A stretch of 64,000 bases of DNA from contig JADANN010000047.1 of assembly GCA_018806985.1 (NCBI GenBank), forward strand, positions 62,001 to 126,000. Reading direction: 5' to 3'. This document shows, piece by piece, positions 37,801-51,800 of the stretch (position 1 is its first letter; every line of letters begins with the position of its first letter). Source of the DNA: Angiostrongylus vasorum. Its lineage: Eukaryota > Nematoda > Chromadorea > Rhabditida > Metastrongylidae. The translations under genes were made by a program, and so were the position numbers. Below the pieces are notes generated by a model that was given only the letters and a program-made list of their open reading frames with translations, had not been told where the DNA came from and did no database searches.

Positions 37801-40800
37801 ATGTAAGTAGTATTTCTTATAGATGCAAGCTCAAACATTCCCATTCCAACAGTTGTTATGGTAGAGACCGAAGAAGTATTCAAAAAAGTCGTATTCGGAG
37901 TAGTGCTGCTTAGATCCCTGTGAAACCCGTCGACAGTCGAATACATTGTTACAGCCAGGATTATTGAAAACCCGGCTAACCCACAAAAATTCGAGAAACA
38001 ATGAGAATGTGCTACAAGACACGAAGTGTCACTATAACATACGAGGCTGGGAAGTTCAGTTTAGTCATGTATTCCCAGTACTATGGTAGTTAAGAACAAC
38101 AGACCTCTACATTTTTTACGGTCCATGCTTGTTGTGGACAAACAGATTCCGTTACGCATGACTTTGCTTCTAAGGCATGCACAAGTTCTGTAACAGCAAA
38201 CGGTGCCGATAAAGCAGTCGAACGTTCAGCAGCGAGCAGGTGCCAATGATGAAAGTGTTGGGGCGGAAATATCGGTGACAAGCAGACTAGCAGTAAGCAC
38301 TGAATTTTCAGAAACTACAAAATACCAGGCCTAATTAGATCAACATGCAAAATAGTAGCCATAAGCGAACTAAATTCTGGTACAGAAACAAAATACAACG
38401 CTCAAAATTAAGTCTGGGTGTGACAACAACAAGCTTTTCAATGAAAATTAGAAAACACTACAGCAACTACAGCAAATTACACAAGAATGTACCAAAACTT
38501 TCTAGCATAATGAAGGAAATTGTGATGGTCTTTAAAGCTTTTTGCATGTAATCGCTGACCTGAAGAGACTTTTCTTTTATCAATACGAATACATTTGGAT
38601 TGTCTTAGTTCAAAGCCAGTGAGACAGCGACATGTCTTGGAAGCACTGTCACAAACAGAGCCACCTTGGCACAACTCGTCATTGGAGCACGATGAACCTG
38701 GCAGGGCTTTTACTATTTCTTTACATTGATGCGATACCACAATTGTCCCTTCAGGGCACACGCAAACTCCTCCCTTACACAACGAACCACCATAGCACTC
38801 ATCAGCCTGGGAACAGTCACCACCGATCATCACTTGCCTGCTCCTCACACAAATTGAGTCCACTACATGTTGTCCTGGCTTACATTGACACACGCCTTTT
38901 ATGCATATCGATTGTCCCACACAAATATCATCGACGCCACAGAGATATCCAGGTCTAACAATAAGGCGCTGTTGGCACTTTCCACTTCTTACTACCATGC
39001 CAGGTGGACAGTCACATACCTGACCGTTGCAGGTCGAGTTTCCCATGCACTCATCCACAGCAGTGCAGGGCTCACCAGGAGGAACTGTGATAATCCTCCA
39101 TTGAAATAATATACTACCCCGGCTACATACTTAAAACATGAAAAAAATAGTTGGCTTGAAGAGAAAGCATTACTGGTAAGTCATTAATTAAATTGAGAGA
39201 AAATTGTGTCTCCAGAAAAAAACAGCTATCATGGAAAATCAAAATTTCTGCATAATTACTGTCACTCTTATCCTGAAGTGTATGAGATTGAATCGTTTTG
39301 TCCAAGTTAAATTCTTTTTGGCAGGAAGGAGATGAGATAACAGAGCTGATGAAACGAAATCACACAACCACAGTAATTTGGGACTTTTTCACGTTAATAG
39401 CTAACGTGTAGCCAAATAAAGTTACCGACAGCATAGGTGAAAAAAACAGTTGATTCAATTTTAACCTTTTACTTACTGCCTACTCTTTTTGATGGCAGGG
39501 TATATTGCGAAGTATAACTTCAACGAAGCTGAGATATTTGCAAAACTCTGGACTGCAGGTGCCTATAGTGGGGAACAAACGCGCTATTGTCCTTCCGGGG
39601 GAGTAACGCGTTCAGAACCACACCATGCGGGTCCTTCGTTTCGCCTGTCTCTCAGCTAGTTCTATCGATCTTTTTGCCATCAGCAACCACCCGTCAACGG
39701 GATTGAAACAGGCGAAACGAAGGACCTGCAGGGTGTGGTGGTGAAGGCGTTACTCCCCGGAAAGGACAATAGCGCGTTCGTTCTCCACCATAGGCACCTG
39801 CGGCCCAGAGTTTTGCAAATATCTCAACTTCGTTGAAGTTATATTTCGCAGTATACCCTGCCATCAAAAAAGAGTAGGCAATAAGCAAGATGGTTAAAAT
39901 TGTGATTATAACTACAGCCTCAGCTTAACTGGGTCCAATGCCGATTTGGGCTTCCCCAGATCAATCCCGTTGAAGGGTAATTGCTGATGGCAAAGAGATG
40001 GATAGAACTAGCTGAGAGACAGGCAAAACGAAGGACCCGCATGGTGTGGTGGTAAGCGCGTTACTCCCCGGAGAGCGTTCGTTCCCCACCGCAGACACCT
40101 GCGGTCCGGAGTTTTGCAAGTATCTCAGCTTCGTAGACAGTTGATTCATATAACAAGTCGACGATAACGCTAATAAAGCTGAGATTATGAAATTCGTCAA
40201 CAGAACACGGTCTGTAGTAGCACTGTAGCTGACACACTAACGAGGACTCCCACGAGATTTAAGTAATTTCGAAAGAATTCGTAGATATCTGCGAAGAAAT
40301 GATAGAAAAAGACCTTGGAAAGGAATGAGCAACAGTTACGAAAGAGCACCCGCAAAATACGCATGGGCTTAACTAACAACGAGAGCAACATGATCGCCGT
40401 CTAACGATCACATGATACAGTCACTGTATCAGGAAAGACAAAAGGTAAAGTACGTCGACGACGTTTTGTAGAATTTCTTCGACAGTTGTATCAATCGACT
40501 TCAAAATAAAGTCAGGGAGAATGAATATTTCGTTTCAAATCGAGCTCGACTTTATAAGCTACCAACTACCTTTAACAACAGCGCACTAGCTCTCTCTTCA
40601 TACCTTAGCTGCTAAAATTCAGGATTTCTATTCCATGGAAATCCGAATAACTTATAGAAGAAAAGAACACATAACATCGTTTGTTTGCTGCCAGCCATAT
40701 ACGCGACTAGGCCATTCTCTATGGGCTTGAAAAGATAATGAATAAATTGAATTCATAAGAGATAGCACCTTTTGAAAAAGACTACGCAGGATGGATCACA

Positions 40801-43800
40801 TGCTTATAGTAGCAAAGTTCATCGAAACATTGTTAGAAGACATAAAGCCGCTCTATCTCACTTACATCAATTTAAGAAAGATCGTTAATTCAACTAAAAC
40901 AGAAGAGGTCATAGAGGCTTTTTGATACCCAGGACGTTTCTGCTCTGCACATAAAGATCCTTCATGAGTTGTACAACAGTTTCACAAGCAGCATCTCGTC
41001 ATACTAGGACGTGGTGTTATCTCTCCAAAATCAATCACTGTCAGTTTGAATGACGTCATACCAATAACGAAATGCGACCAAAAAAGTGAGTAAAGGTTGG
41101 TGGGCGGCAGTTCCACCATCATCTTTGTGCTGAAGCCTTCTTTTTGTAAGACCAGTTCTACATAACTTAAAACTTTCCCACAAAGTGCTAAATGAGCTTT
41201 TCTGTTCATGTACTTTTAAAATGTATATAAAATATTGTCTTCGTCTGTCAATATAGGTCTTGATTATATTTAAATTCAGAAACCAGCTCCCACCTTTTTT
41301 CTTCCCTTCACATCGTCCATCCTTCAAGACTGTTCCGCCTGTACATTGGCAGACAGCATTGTAGCACTTGGAGCCACCCAAACAAATGTCAATGCTTGTG
41401 CATACAGCACCCGGTGGAGCTTCTCTACGAAGCACACATTTTCCGTTTGACAAAAATGTCCGGTGAGGGCATTCACAGCGATTCCCTACACAGTACGAGC
41501 CTCCAGAGCAGCGTGTAACTCTACTTGGACAAAGTCCACCTGGTGGAACGTTGGCAACGCACTGCTGAAATGAAGGGGCGGTTTACGCAGCCAGTGGTAT
41601 AAACACTCAAAAGGCTTACTTGTTTGATAATCTGCTCGTTTCTCTTACATGTGCACTTCTTTTGAAGATGATCACAGTTGGAGCCTCCTCCACAGATTTC
41701 ACCGTTACCACATCCATCATTAGGATGAACTGAGAAAGGTGAGTATGGAATTTCAAATACTATGAGTCCTAACAAAGTTTGGACAAATTCAGGAGCTCGA
41801 ACTAGTTTTTCACTAAATCAATGCGTATTTCACTCGTGATAGGAGAGCTACTCTTAATAACAGTTGTTATGATCTAAAATATAATGGCTATCAGACAATG
41901 TGAAGGTTCTCAAGCAGATTCTATCTTGACCATTTCGACATTTTGGACGAAGCCAATTTCCAATTTAAAATAAGTATTTCACTACCTGTAGCCCGTTGCA
42001 AGCACTGTTTGTTTACTTCCATCATGTTTTCTGGACAAGAACATCTTGAGTCCAAACAAAATGAACCTCCTATACAGATCTCTCCATTTGAGCATGGATA
42101 TCCCGGATGAGAACGCAGCCTTTCGACACATCGTGAGCCTATCACCTGAACGAAAACATCGTTTCCAACACGAAAAAATATACGAGTTAACTGTTTGGTT
42201 TGCGTTGGCCTAATTCGTTCAATTCATTCCGTCAAAATTTGTGAAATAGCCAAACACAGTAAAGTAAGTGACCCCCATTCCTCTTACTCCGATAGGGCAG
42301 CGTTGTGCAAGACGAGTACGGACAGGCCGATGAAATCTCAAGACCTTTCTAGGCTGCCTGAATCCCGAAGGAGTAAAGTGTTCTCCTTTTCAAGATCCAA
42401 AACGTATATCTTCGAAAAAGAAAGGCTCAACAACCAGTCCAAAGAGGGCTAACTCGAGCATCTGAAGAACCTTTCACCAGTCTTTATCAACACACTAGCG
42501 CACTTTTGTCAGAGTACAAGGTTCCTATTCAATAAAAGACCAGCAAGACCGTGTTCTTGAACAGGAACATAGACTCACACAACATCGTCAATTGCGGCTC
42601 AGTCTATCTGTCGTCAGTCGTGTGCAAATTCTCCATTCGAGCGCTCTTGAAGAAGGTTGGCAGAACACTGGACAAAGTACAGCCATGTGACCAAGCAAAT
42701 TATCGAAAAGGATTCAGTATGGCAAACAACGTCCGTACGATAACGAGATTTAGCGAACTATTGGAACAGAACAAGAAATAGCTTCATCATACTTTCATCG
42801 ACTTCGTTCGTTTGTGAAAAAGCTGGTTTTGGGTAACTGAAAATGTTACCCGTTTACCAGGATAGTTTAAGACACTGAAACTCTACCGATTTATGGAGCA
42901 GACTTTGTGCTATCATTGTAGTCGCGTATATTGATTTTAACCAGCTTGCTTTTAAATCTAGATGTGTTTGAAACAAGAATATTCAAATAATTCGTAATGA
43001 AACTTAAGTTTTTAAATTTTCCAACATAAGATTAACAGCAATAAAAATGAACGACATAATGAAAGACAATGTAGTCTTATGGTGGATGAAATCCCTCTTG
43101 TTCCTTGCTTTCGTGTTCACTACGTGACCCCTTCAAGCAATAAATTACTGGGATACTTGGATCCTCGGGCCGCCCATCTTAACGAATTGTGTGGACCTCA
43201 ACACATTTGCCATTCGTTTCTTTCCCTCGCCAACGTCATCCATGGTAGCGGTTTTATTCGCGCATGATGGCGCTGCGAGTCTCATGCCGTGATCTGTAAA
43301 ATGACTGAAGCTGCCAGTACAGCTGATTAACTTTGGTTGCGAACCTGTCCGCCCAACATGTAAATTACCATCCTAGGGGGACACCTACATTGTCGTAGAG
43401 TCCATGTAGAGTTTTTCTTCGTTCATATGTCGTGTTTTCTTCTCATTATGTGACCGGCCCATCCATGTTTCGCTATCGAAATGTGTTTGCCTGGATCGCA
43501 AGGTTGAGATAGATTTCCATGATTTGAGCTTCGAAATTCAGCTAGATATTGAGTGCTCCGGTTATGTTTCAGCAGGTACTGTTTAAGCGCTTGTAAGTAG
43601 TGTACAATATTTTTGACGTGGTTAAAGTATCAGCCCACGCCTCTGCGGCATAAAAGAGCGCTGGTAGGACCGTTGAATCAAAAAGCTGAGAGCGGAGTTT
43701 CGGGTCCTTCAGTTGGTCACTGGCTTCTTTGAGAGAACCGAATGCGGCATCGTCCAAAGTACACTCATGATGTGGTCCATGCATGCAGAGAACCACTCAG

Positions 43801-46800
43801 TTCAACCTGTTAGCCTTCGCACCACAGGTTTTTCATGAACTGGGTCTTATTTCGGTTTATGTGTAGTCTGATCTTTTCCTGCTTCCTTGAGCTCGTTGAT
43901 TATGGACTTTGCTTTTCCGGTACTCCTTGAGAAGATGATGTCGTCGACGAAACGAAGGTTTCATAGGAATTTCCCATTAACAGATATGCTTTTTTGCGTT
44001 CAATTCGAGTGACTTCACTACCCAATACATTGCAGCACCAAACAGCTTTGACGATATAGTGTCGCCTTGTCGAGCTCCTTTACCTGTGAGTATGGTAACA
44101 GGTCGATGGAAAAGTTGTATTTTCGTAGTGCAGTTCCGATAACAGTCAGACAGAGTTCTGATGTGGGACGGGTCCACTCCGAGGTCGACGAGCGCTGATA
44201 AGATTGCATTCGTTTCGACACTGTCAAACGCTTTTTCACAGTCGACAAAAGTTAAGACTAGAGGCAAGTGGTATTCCCGACAAACTTCGAAAAACCCTGG
44301 ACACGGTTTCGATGTGGTCCATGCAGCAAAATGCTTCCCGAAATCCTGCATGCTCGACTGGTTGCGCCCCATCCAATGTCCTTGATATGATAATCTTCGT
44401 GAAGAGCTTGTAGAGTACACTCAGCAAGCATACGGTACGATAGTTACGAAGATCCCTTCGGTCACTTTTCTTGGGCAGGATGACCGTGCGCAACGTCCTC
44501 CACTTGTCTGGGACTTTTTCCTTTTGAAGGTAGGCTCTCATATGGCTTGCGAGAAGTACATGCAAATTGTGGCTCCCAGCTCTAAGGAAATCGGTGATGA
44601 TATTATCGGGTCCTGGAGCCATGCCTGTGTTCACCCTTTCTATCGTAACTCGAACCTCCGGCGGAAGAATTCCAGGTGCTTTTCTCCAGCGGAGATTTTA
44701 GGGTCAAGAATTGCGATTGTAGAGAAAAGGTCGGTATAGAACACTTTTGTTATCAATTCCATTTTACTGCAAAAGTTTTATTGATTCCATCTCCTTTCAT
44801 CAGAGCTGACAGCGGAGCTTTACAATCGTGTACCGATGACATTTTTTCAATTGCTTCTCTTCCTTGCTCCTTCTAGTAGTTTCTTCAGCCTGCGCCAGTG
44901 TAAATCTTCCTGTGAACTCTCCTGTAGCTGGCATTTATTGCTACCCGTGTTAAACGTGTGCAGTAGGAGCTAGACTTGGTCGGGCCTTCTTAATCAGCCA
45001 GCCGCCTTTGGATGGGAAATCGTTCAGTATGTTTCCGCACTTCTTCCTCGCAATCGATGACACGAATGCTTTCCCAGCTTGCGGCTGAATCGAATCATTG
45101 CGTGAAGAAGACGGTGATCGAAACCAGTAGAGAATGATGGGACTACCGATGTGTCAAGTAAGCGTCATCTTCTCTTTGTCAGAATGTGGTCGATCTCCGC
45201 ATAATTCACTCCGTTAGGAGACTCTCATTTCCAGCGTCGGCTTTCTTTCTTCTGGAAAATCGAGTTTCCATGGAAGTGACATGCCGCAGAGTCCTACGAG
45301 ACGGTTTCCGTCCTTATTTATTCCTCCTAATCCAAAATTTCCGATCCTGTATTCGCTCTCGTTAGCCTTTCCTATTCTGGCGTTGAAGCCTCCGACAACA
45401 AATTTATGATATGCTTTATCAGTGCGGGTGGCTTCCTCCAACTGATGGTAAAATGCACCCAAATCGTATTCATCAGCTGCGTTGGTCGGTGAGCAGCAGT
45501 TGATGATTGTGTTCTTCTTATAACGCGTCAGCTGAAGATGTAGGACGGCTATGCTAATGGAAAGGATCTCGTATGAGTTGACGAGATGGACAATGGACGG
45601 GTGCACGACAAAGCCTACGCCGCCAAGATTTCGTGACAAGACCTTTACTCCGCGAACGACAAGGTCTCATTGCCTCGTTGGCTTATGTAGGTCTTCTTGA
45701 ATTTTGTTTCTTGCAGTGCGATCACACAAAAATTTGACGCAATCTGAGGCTTCAGGGAGGGCGTGAAGATCGGCGTCAGTGGATAGTGTTCTGGCATTAC
45801 AAGCTCAGAGTAGGAAACAATCTCCACGGCGTGTCGTGCGTGTATTCCTCAGATCCTAAACTAGCAACGTGATGACTAACCCGAGACTTATGGACCCTCA
45901 CCGGTGATCCATCGCCTGACCTCGTAGATGAAAGCGCCCAATGTGCATGGTGCTGAGGCTTGACTAATGCCGGTTGAGCAATTTTTTAATCCTCTCTGGA
46001 GTCCTAATTTATGCTTGCAAAGGCATATTCAGGTCTCCACCACGATGTTGATCTGAGGAAAGTTTGTTTCAACAGCGAAACTTGGCTCGGTCTTTCTCAA
46101 ACCTGAACAATTAAAGTGGAAAAATTAAGTGTAAGAGGTTCCAGAACATCGTAATTTTGTCACAGTAAGGGAAATAAACTTCCATCTTACAGGAAAGAAT
46201 TTGGTTCTAATAAATCTTACTGAATTGAAAAAAGATTCACTGTTATCCGAGATGTGGCCACTTAAATTTGAAAGCGCCCACTAAGTTCGCATCGTGTTGC
46301 TCTCAAAGAGATCATTTCGTAACGTAAGAAGCTACACAGACCACATGACGATCCTTGCAAACTATGTAAAAAATTTGATAACTAAACTACAAAGATTCTA
46401 AAACGGTGCTGACGTCGGTATAAAGAGAAGGAAATCTCGATGAAATTTCACAAAACTCGTTATAAACACCTTCGAGAACGGTTTGCGACAATTGGAATTG
46501 GATAACATGGAAGTGAAAGTGGATGGTCGGCAAATAAGCACCTATGCTTGTTCATGATATCGTTCTCATAACATCGAGTATTATTAAGCCAAAATTATTG
46601 TTAGCCAGCTTCAATAACGTTCGTCGAAATGTTGACCTTCGACCAAATTTCAAGCAGAAAATGTTTGTGGGAGACACATTTGTTTCTGATGCTTCGCGCT
46701 CAACGGGATTGATACCTGAGAGGCTTGCGAATCTAACAAACGTCGAAAAGGATTGAAGTAATGACCGCAAAAAAATAATCCGACCAATGCCCATCTATCT

Positions 46801-48810
46801 AAATTTACCATTCTTCCCATTGTTTGGGTCAGAAGCCTGGTTGCTAATTAATCAGAGAGGAAGATCACTTAGTAGTATACGGGGAGATGTTGCGAGCATT
46901 CAGGATCACTTGAGTGCGAGAGGGAATTGGAAGAATATAGATATATTCTAACAATTAACAATGATAGGCGGTGCTGTTTCTTCAAAATGCCGAAAATGGG
47001 CTATGCCTAACACGTAATGTGTCTAAACAAGAAGTGGTGAATAAAAAAATTGTTAGCAACCGCTACCGAAGTGAGGTCAAGTGCACAGCAAAAACACATC
47101 CAATCCTATGCTCAAATTTTCTCCTGAAAAAAGCAAGAGGAAGATCATTGTGCTCAGAAACTCCTTTGAGCAGCTCGTATCTACTTAGCTACTTCTGCAC
47201 TCGAGAGCGACAACCAGAGACTTTCCTGGCGCCCGATGGAGCGCCTCTCATGTAGTGACGGGCAACGCATTTTTTAAAAAGGCATCATTAAGAGATCATC
47301 TTGGCATATAACTTGTTTAAAACTTGAAAAAATGTAACAGCTTGTTTACATCCATTTCGGCAACTTCTTCTGCAATCTCTCTCCATTCAGTCCACTGTTA
47401 CTCCATGGCGTTCGATTTTGTATCCATGTACCACTACTTTACGGGTTGATGAGAGATTAGATTTCAAAACCCAAGGTTCTAAAGATGTGTGAGCTGTCTG
47501 CCAGAGAAAATAGAAAGATGGCGGGCACCTACGACATCCTCCATCGAAATCATCTACAACCATTGATCAATCTGCAAGTAATTTCCAGAGTCGACTTTCT
47601 ATTAACTAATATCAGCGCTGATCAAACAATTCACAATTCGTTGATCAGCAGGCATATGGCTCACAGCAAAAATTTGTTCAGCACAATACCGGTCGAAGTT
47701 TCTATGGTTTTTCCTTCTTTAGAGCTTGTGTGAGCGAAAGCGGCTCACAATCTACCTAGTCAAACACTTCTATTCTCAGCAAGAAAAAAGAACTTAAAGA
47801 GGAAAAAGCTCTCGGCTTTGACCAATCCCCCCAGGGATGCGCCATGCATTCGACTTTTTAAAGCATCGTTTGGAGGTGATTGAACATCTGGGTCTTACAA
47901 TGACTCCCGGTGGCTTACTGATATATCGAGGCAGCGCTGCTATCCTTGAAAACAAGTCGGGTACCAATTTACCGGCCCCGCAGGGATGGAGCGCTTGGTG
48001 AGCCTGGGGCGGGGGATCAATCCCATGTGTATTGTAGGGCGCCTCCGACCACTGCGTCAGACAGCTTGACACTTAAATTTCTAGTGGCATGGGAAGCAAC
48101 TTCTCTTAAACACTCACCGTTTTGTTCTTTACGAGTCTAGCCGTTATTAATCGAGACCAGCCGCACGGAGCCTTAGATGGGACAGGAATGTGCCTGGCTC
48201 AGGTCAGAAATAATAAGCCTGAGGTGTGGTGCTACGTCATAAGTGATCACAAAGATAATCTCCCATGTGATTCCTTTTTTGGATCTTCAGAATTTGTCTG
48301 AGATGCTTCAAGAGTTTTTCGCACACATGTCCTAGAGTCTTGAACGAGGACACTGAGTTTTACTTCAAGATCTTCGCCGTTATGCCATTGTACTCAATCC
48401 ATGTCTAGTGGAGTGCACTATGTTCTTATAGACGTATGCTGAGTAGGCTAGCCGTTTGACTAACGTTTTTATCCCCATGCTCTCCACATGAAGTCAGGTA
48501 CAACGCAGCCGAACTCATGCAATCACTATCTCTATCGTTAGAGTATATTGTGCAACACTGCAGCTCGCATAGGCAGTCATACAATTGATTATGAACGACC
48601 TGGCGTATTAGAGTATTTAGTGATGTTTTTTAGAGTTTTTAGCCGGGATAATTTCGCTGGGCAGGGATTAATTAGACCTTATTTTCGCCAGAGTTATCGT
48701 TTAGGTGCGCAGTTTTCCTCTAAACCTATTCCGAGGAGCTATTCCCCCAAAGCTTAAAACGAACAAAATGGTGAATCTTTCAAAGAGGTAGCTTATTACG
48801 AGAATTAAGG

Positions 48811-48848
<38 letters not shown>

Positions 48849-51800
48849 TTTTTTCTGCTGAAGATATGAAGAGTTTGGCTGAATAGATTGCGTGACAATT
48901 TGACCTTCCCTGTTTTGAAGAAAGTGAAGCCGCTGGAACGTCAGTCACTATTACATTGGATAAATCTTGTTGTCAGCAATCTCGTATCTGCTCATCAAGA
49001 AAACAGTAGACCCGGAGATAGGTTTCGTATGAGAACTGAGAAGATTATGAGCCGTATGAGCCGATGTTTCGGCAGTATCGCCTTCTTCAGGCCTGGAAGA
49101 GTGTATTGGTACGCAATTTATTATGCCAAACCTCTTAATAACACAAACAAAAAAGATGAAATTCTGAATGGCAATCACGTGATCAACAGCTTTTCATCTT
49201 TCTTTTTGCGTTGTTGAAGCGTTTGGCATTGTAAATCGCACATCAGTATACCCTTTAAGGGGATAAAGAATAAGGCAACACCTCGTACTTGCCCAACAAC
49301 AACATCGAGAATTATTTGACCAAAGTCGAGGTTAACAGGAATTCGATCGCGGAAATGTCACTTACCTCACATAAATGTCACATAAAGGGTGATTTGGTCC
49401 ATTGATAGTAACCTGGGAATGAATTGATCTATACTCGTACTCATTTCTCATAACCCTAACTCAATACTCATTATTTGCCCTTCTACACAAATCGTGCAAG
49501 ACCCAACTTAACTTAAGCAGTATGTAGCAGCGCAGCTGATCTTTTTCCGCAGTCATGAAATAGCCTTGCTCGAGTGTTTCAGGATCATCATCACAAAAAA
49601 TCGTTGCACTCATGGATCGCAATAACAACTGCGACATTAACTCCAGAACGACGGTGATTTTGACAGAAGTTTACCTCTAGCTGAGCTTCTGTATGAAGAT
49701 TTTGTTCGTTACTGGTGATAAACTCCTTGCAATAGATCGTAGTTAAAAACCGAGGAATTCCTTCGTAGCAGTTAAGCAGTAAACAGTTAGGTGGACAATA
49801 CACCACGCTGTGTCTACAGTATTCCTCAATCCGACTTTTTTCACAGGGAGATTTTGTCCACAAACTGTTTCTATGTTATCGAAGCATCAAGTAGTTTCGT
49901 TAAACAAACACGATTTGGCCGATTAATAAAGAACTTTTTTAACAGAATAAGAACTACTTACCATCTTTGTTTCTTTGAGGCACTCGCATGAGCGTGATTC
50001 AGGGTTACAGTAGCTGTCGTCTACACACTGTTCCATGTGCGTGCACGACTCTCCAGGTTTTGCTAAAATATAAATCCTTATTAGAAGAATAAGGCAACCG
50101 AGATTCTTACTCTGCCTTTCTCTTGGCCAATTTTTCTCATGCTAACTGATGCCCGTAAACGGGAATGATTTGGATAGCACTACTCCGCGTTGAGCCCTGT
50201 AATGCTGATGCTTCAACCACAACATTGCTGAGACTCTTGCAAAAAAATCGATCTGTGCCGTCAGCAATAGAACTAGCTGAGAGACAGGCGAAACGAAGGA
50301 CCCGCATGGTGTGGTGGTGAACGCGTTACTCCCCGGAAGGGACAATATCGCGTTCGTTCCCCACCGAAGGCACCTGCGGTCCGGAATTTTGCACAAATAT
50401 CTCAGCAACACTGTGGTTGTATTTCGCTTAATAACCTGCCATAAAAAGTATAGAAGGCAGAAAATAAAAAAGTAAAAATATTGCTGAAGCTTCACTCGCA
50501 ATCACAATTTTTGACCTTTTATTTACTTCCTGTTATTTTCCATTGCAGAGTATTATGTGAAATACAATCACAATGATGCTAATATATTTTCAAAAAGGCA
50601 AAAAAGAAAGGCAAAGCAAGGTTTTCGGTGGTGCAGTGGGTAACACGTGACACCACACCCGGAAACGGTAATCGCTAGTTCGATCCTAAGCTGGAGTCCA
50701 TCTGGTTGCTAATTGTGAGAAGTCAAGTACTTTCCGCTCAGGTGTTTTTCACCACTCAATTAACTCCCCACTTTCTTTCTTTTTTGGTTCTGGGAGAACT
50801 CTACTTTGCAAATGAAGTGGAATTCTAAAGCAATCTTAGTGCAAATAAATAACGTGGAAATGTGTTGCAGAGTGCAGTCCTTCAAAAACTATGCCATTAA
50901 AAAAATTTTTCCTGAATGCAATTAAAAGGTCGTTTAAAATACACTTCTCTCATTAGTTTTGAACCCTTCGTTCCCTTATAATTTTATTTTCACATAATCA
51001 GTTTCATGCTTTTGAAGTTTCACACTTGCGTAAAAGTTTTAATGATGATAAAATGATGTGCTATTTTGATTGACAGACCTCTTTTGTGTTCAACACATCG
51101 ATTCTGGAAAGGTATAGTGTCAGGAGGACAAGTACAGATGCCAGCCACGCACACCGAGCCGCCCTGACACACGGCGCCGGGCCGTATACATCCGCCACCG
51201 ATGTCAACTTTAAATAGAAAAAGAGTCTAAGTTTCACTGGTGTTTTAATGCTAGATGACAAAGCAACAGAGGCTAACAGGAGCTTTTCACACAAACATTC
51301 AGTGAACACATCGGCTGGTACCATGCAATTAGATTAACCATGCGAAAGTGGTCGTTTTGTCTTTGAAGAGGGCCAATGGCCATTCGTAATCGCCCTTTGT
51401 GTCTTTGCACTGAATAAAAATTCTTCGCTTGAACGATCGAGAGATTGTTCTACCCGACAGAAACCGTTTGCATCCTCTCCAAGCAGGCATACACATCTGG
51501 AATCACTTTTTAAAATATGTAATAGAAAGTGGTATTGTTGTAACGAGTTCTTATTTGGATGCATACAATCCGTGTAATATCCGCCTCATCAACCGATAAT
51601 GTTTCAGCAAGAAGGGTTGATAAGAGTTCGAGACTACTGCTAATGATCTAGAAACTTACTTCTTCATTACACAGAGCTTTCCGGACCAGCAATCCGAATC
51701 GACAGTGCATTCTTTGTTGGAACCTCTTGTCTTTAACCGACCTATCTTTGCAATGTCTGAGGTCTTAACGCAATGATCTCCAACAACTATTGCGTCGGCT

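Larger units (their letters stand above)
42146..49961 (-). other. 7.8-kb intron 22 of the EB-module gene
   Basis: Bounded by phase-0 exons that complete one module. It holds a plus-strand RTE copy in two pieces (42260-42840 and 46380-46960), a minus-strand RTE element between them (43270-45880), a SINE family A copy (47805-48075), an AT microsatellite (48814-48846) and an unassigned Cys-rich ORF (49863-49591). The stretch 48140-49560 has no gene I can support. A block at 49050-49110 (gatgtttcggcagtatcgcc) looks repeat-like. Confidence 0.75.

Noticed and set aside
38226..38228. TGA read as selenocysteine
   Set aside because: No SECIS-like element is apparent and the protein family is not a selenoprotein. 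Error, nonsense allele or exon skipping is simpler.
49591..49863. Treating the Cys-rich ORF as exon between EB exons 22 and 23
   Set aside because: Exons 22 and 23 already complete a canonical module in phase 0, and the ORF's acceptor phase does not fit. Kept only as a low-confidence feature.
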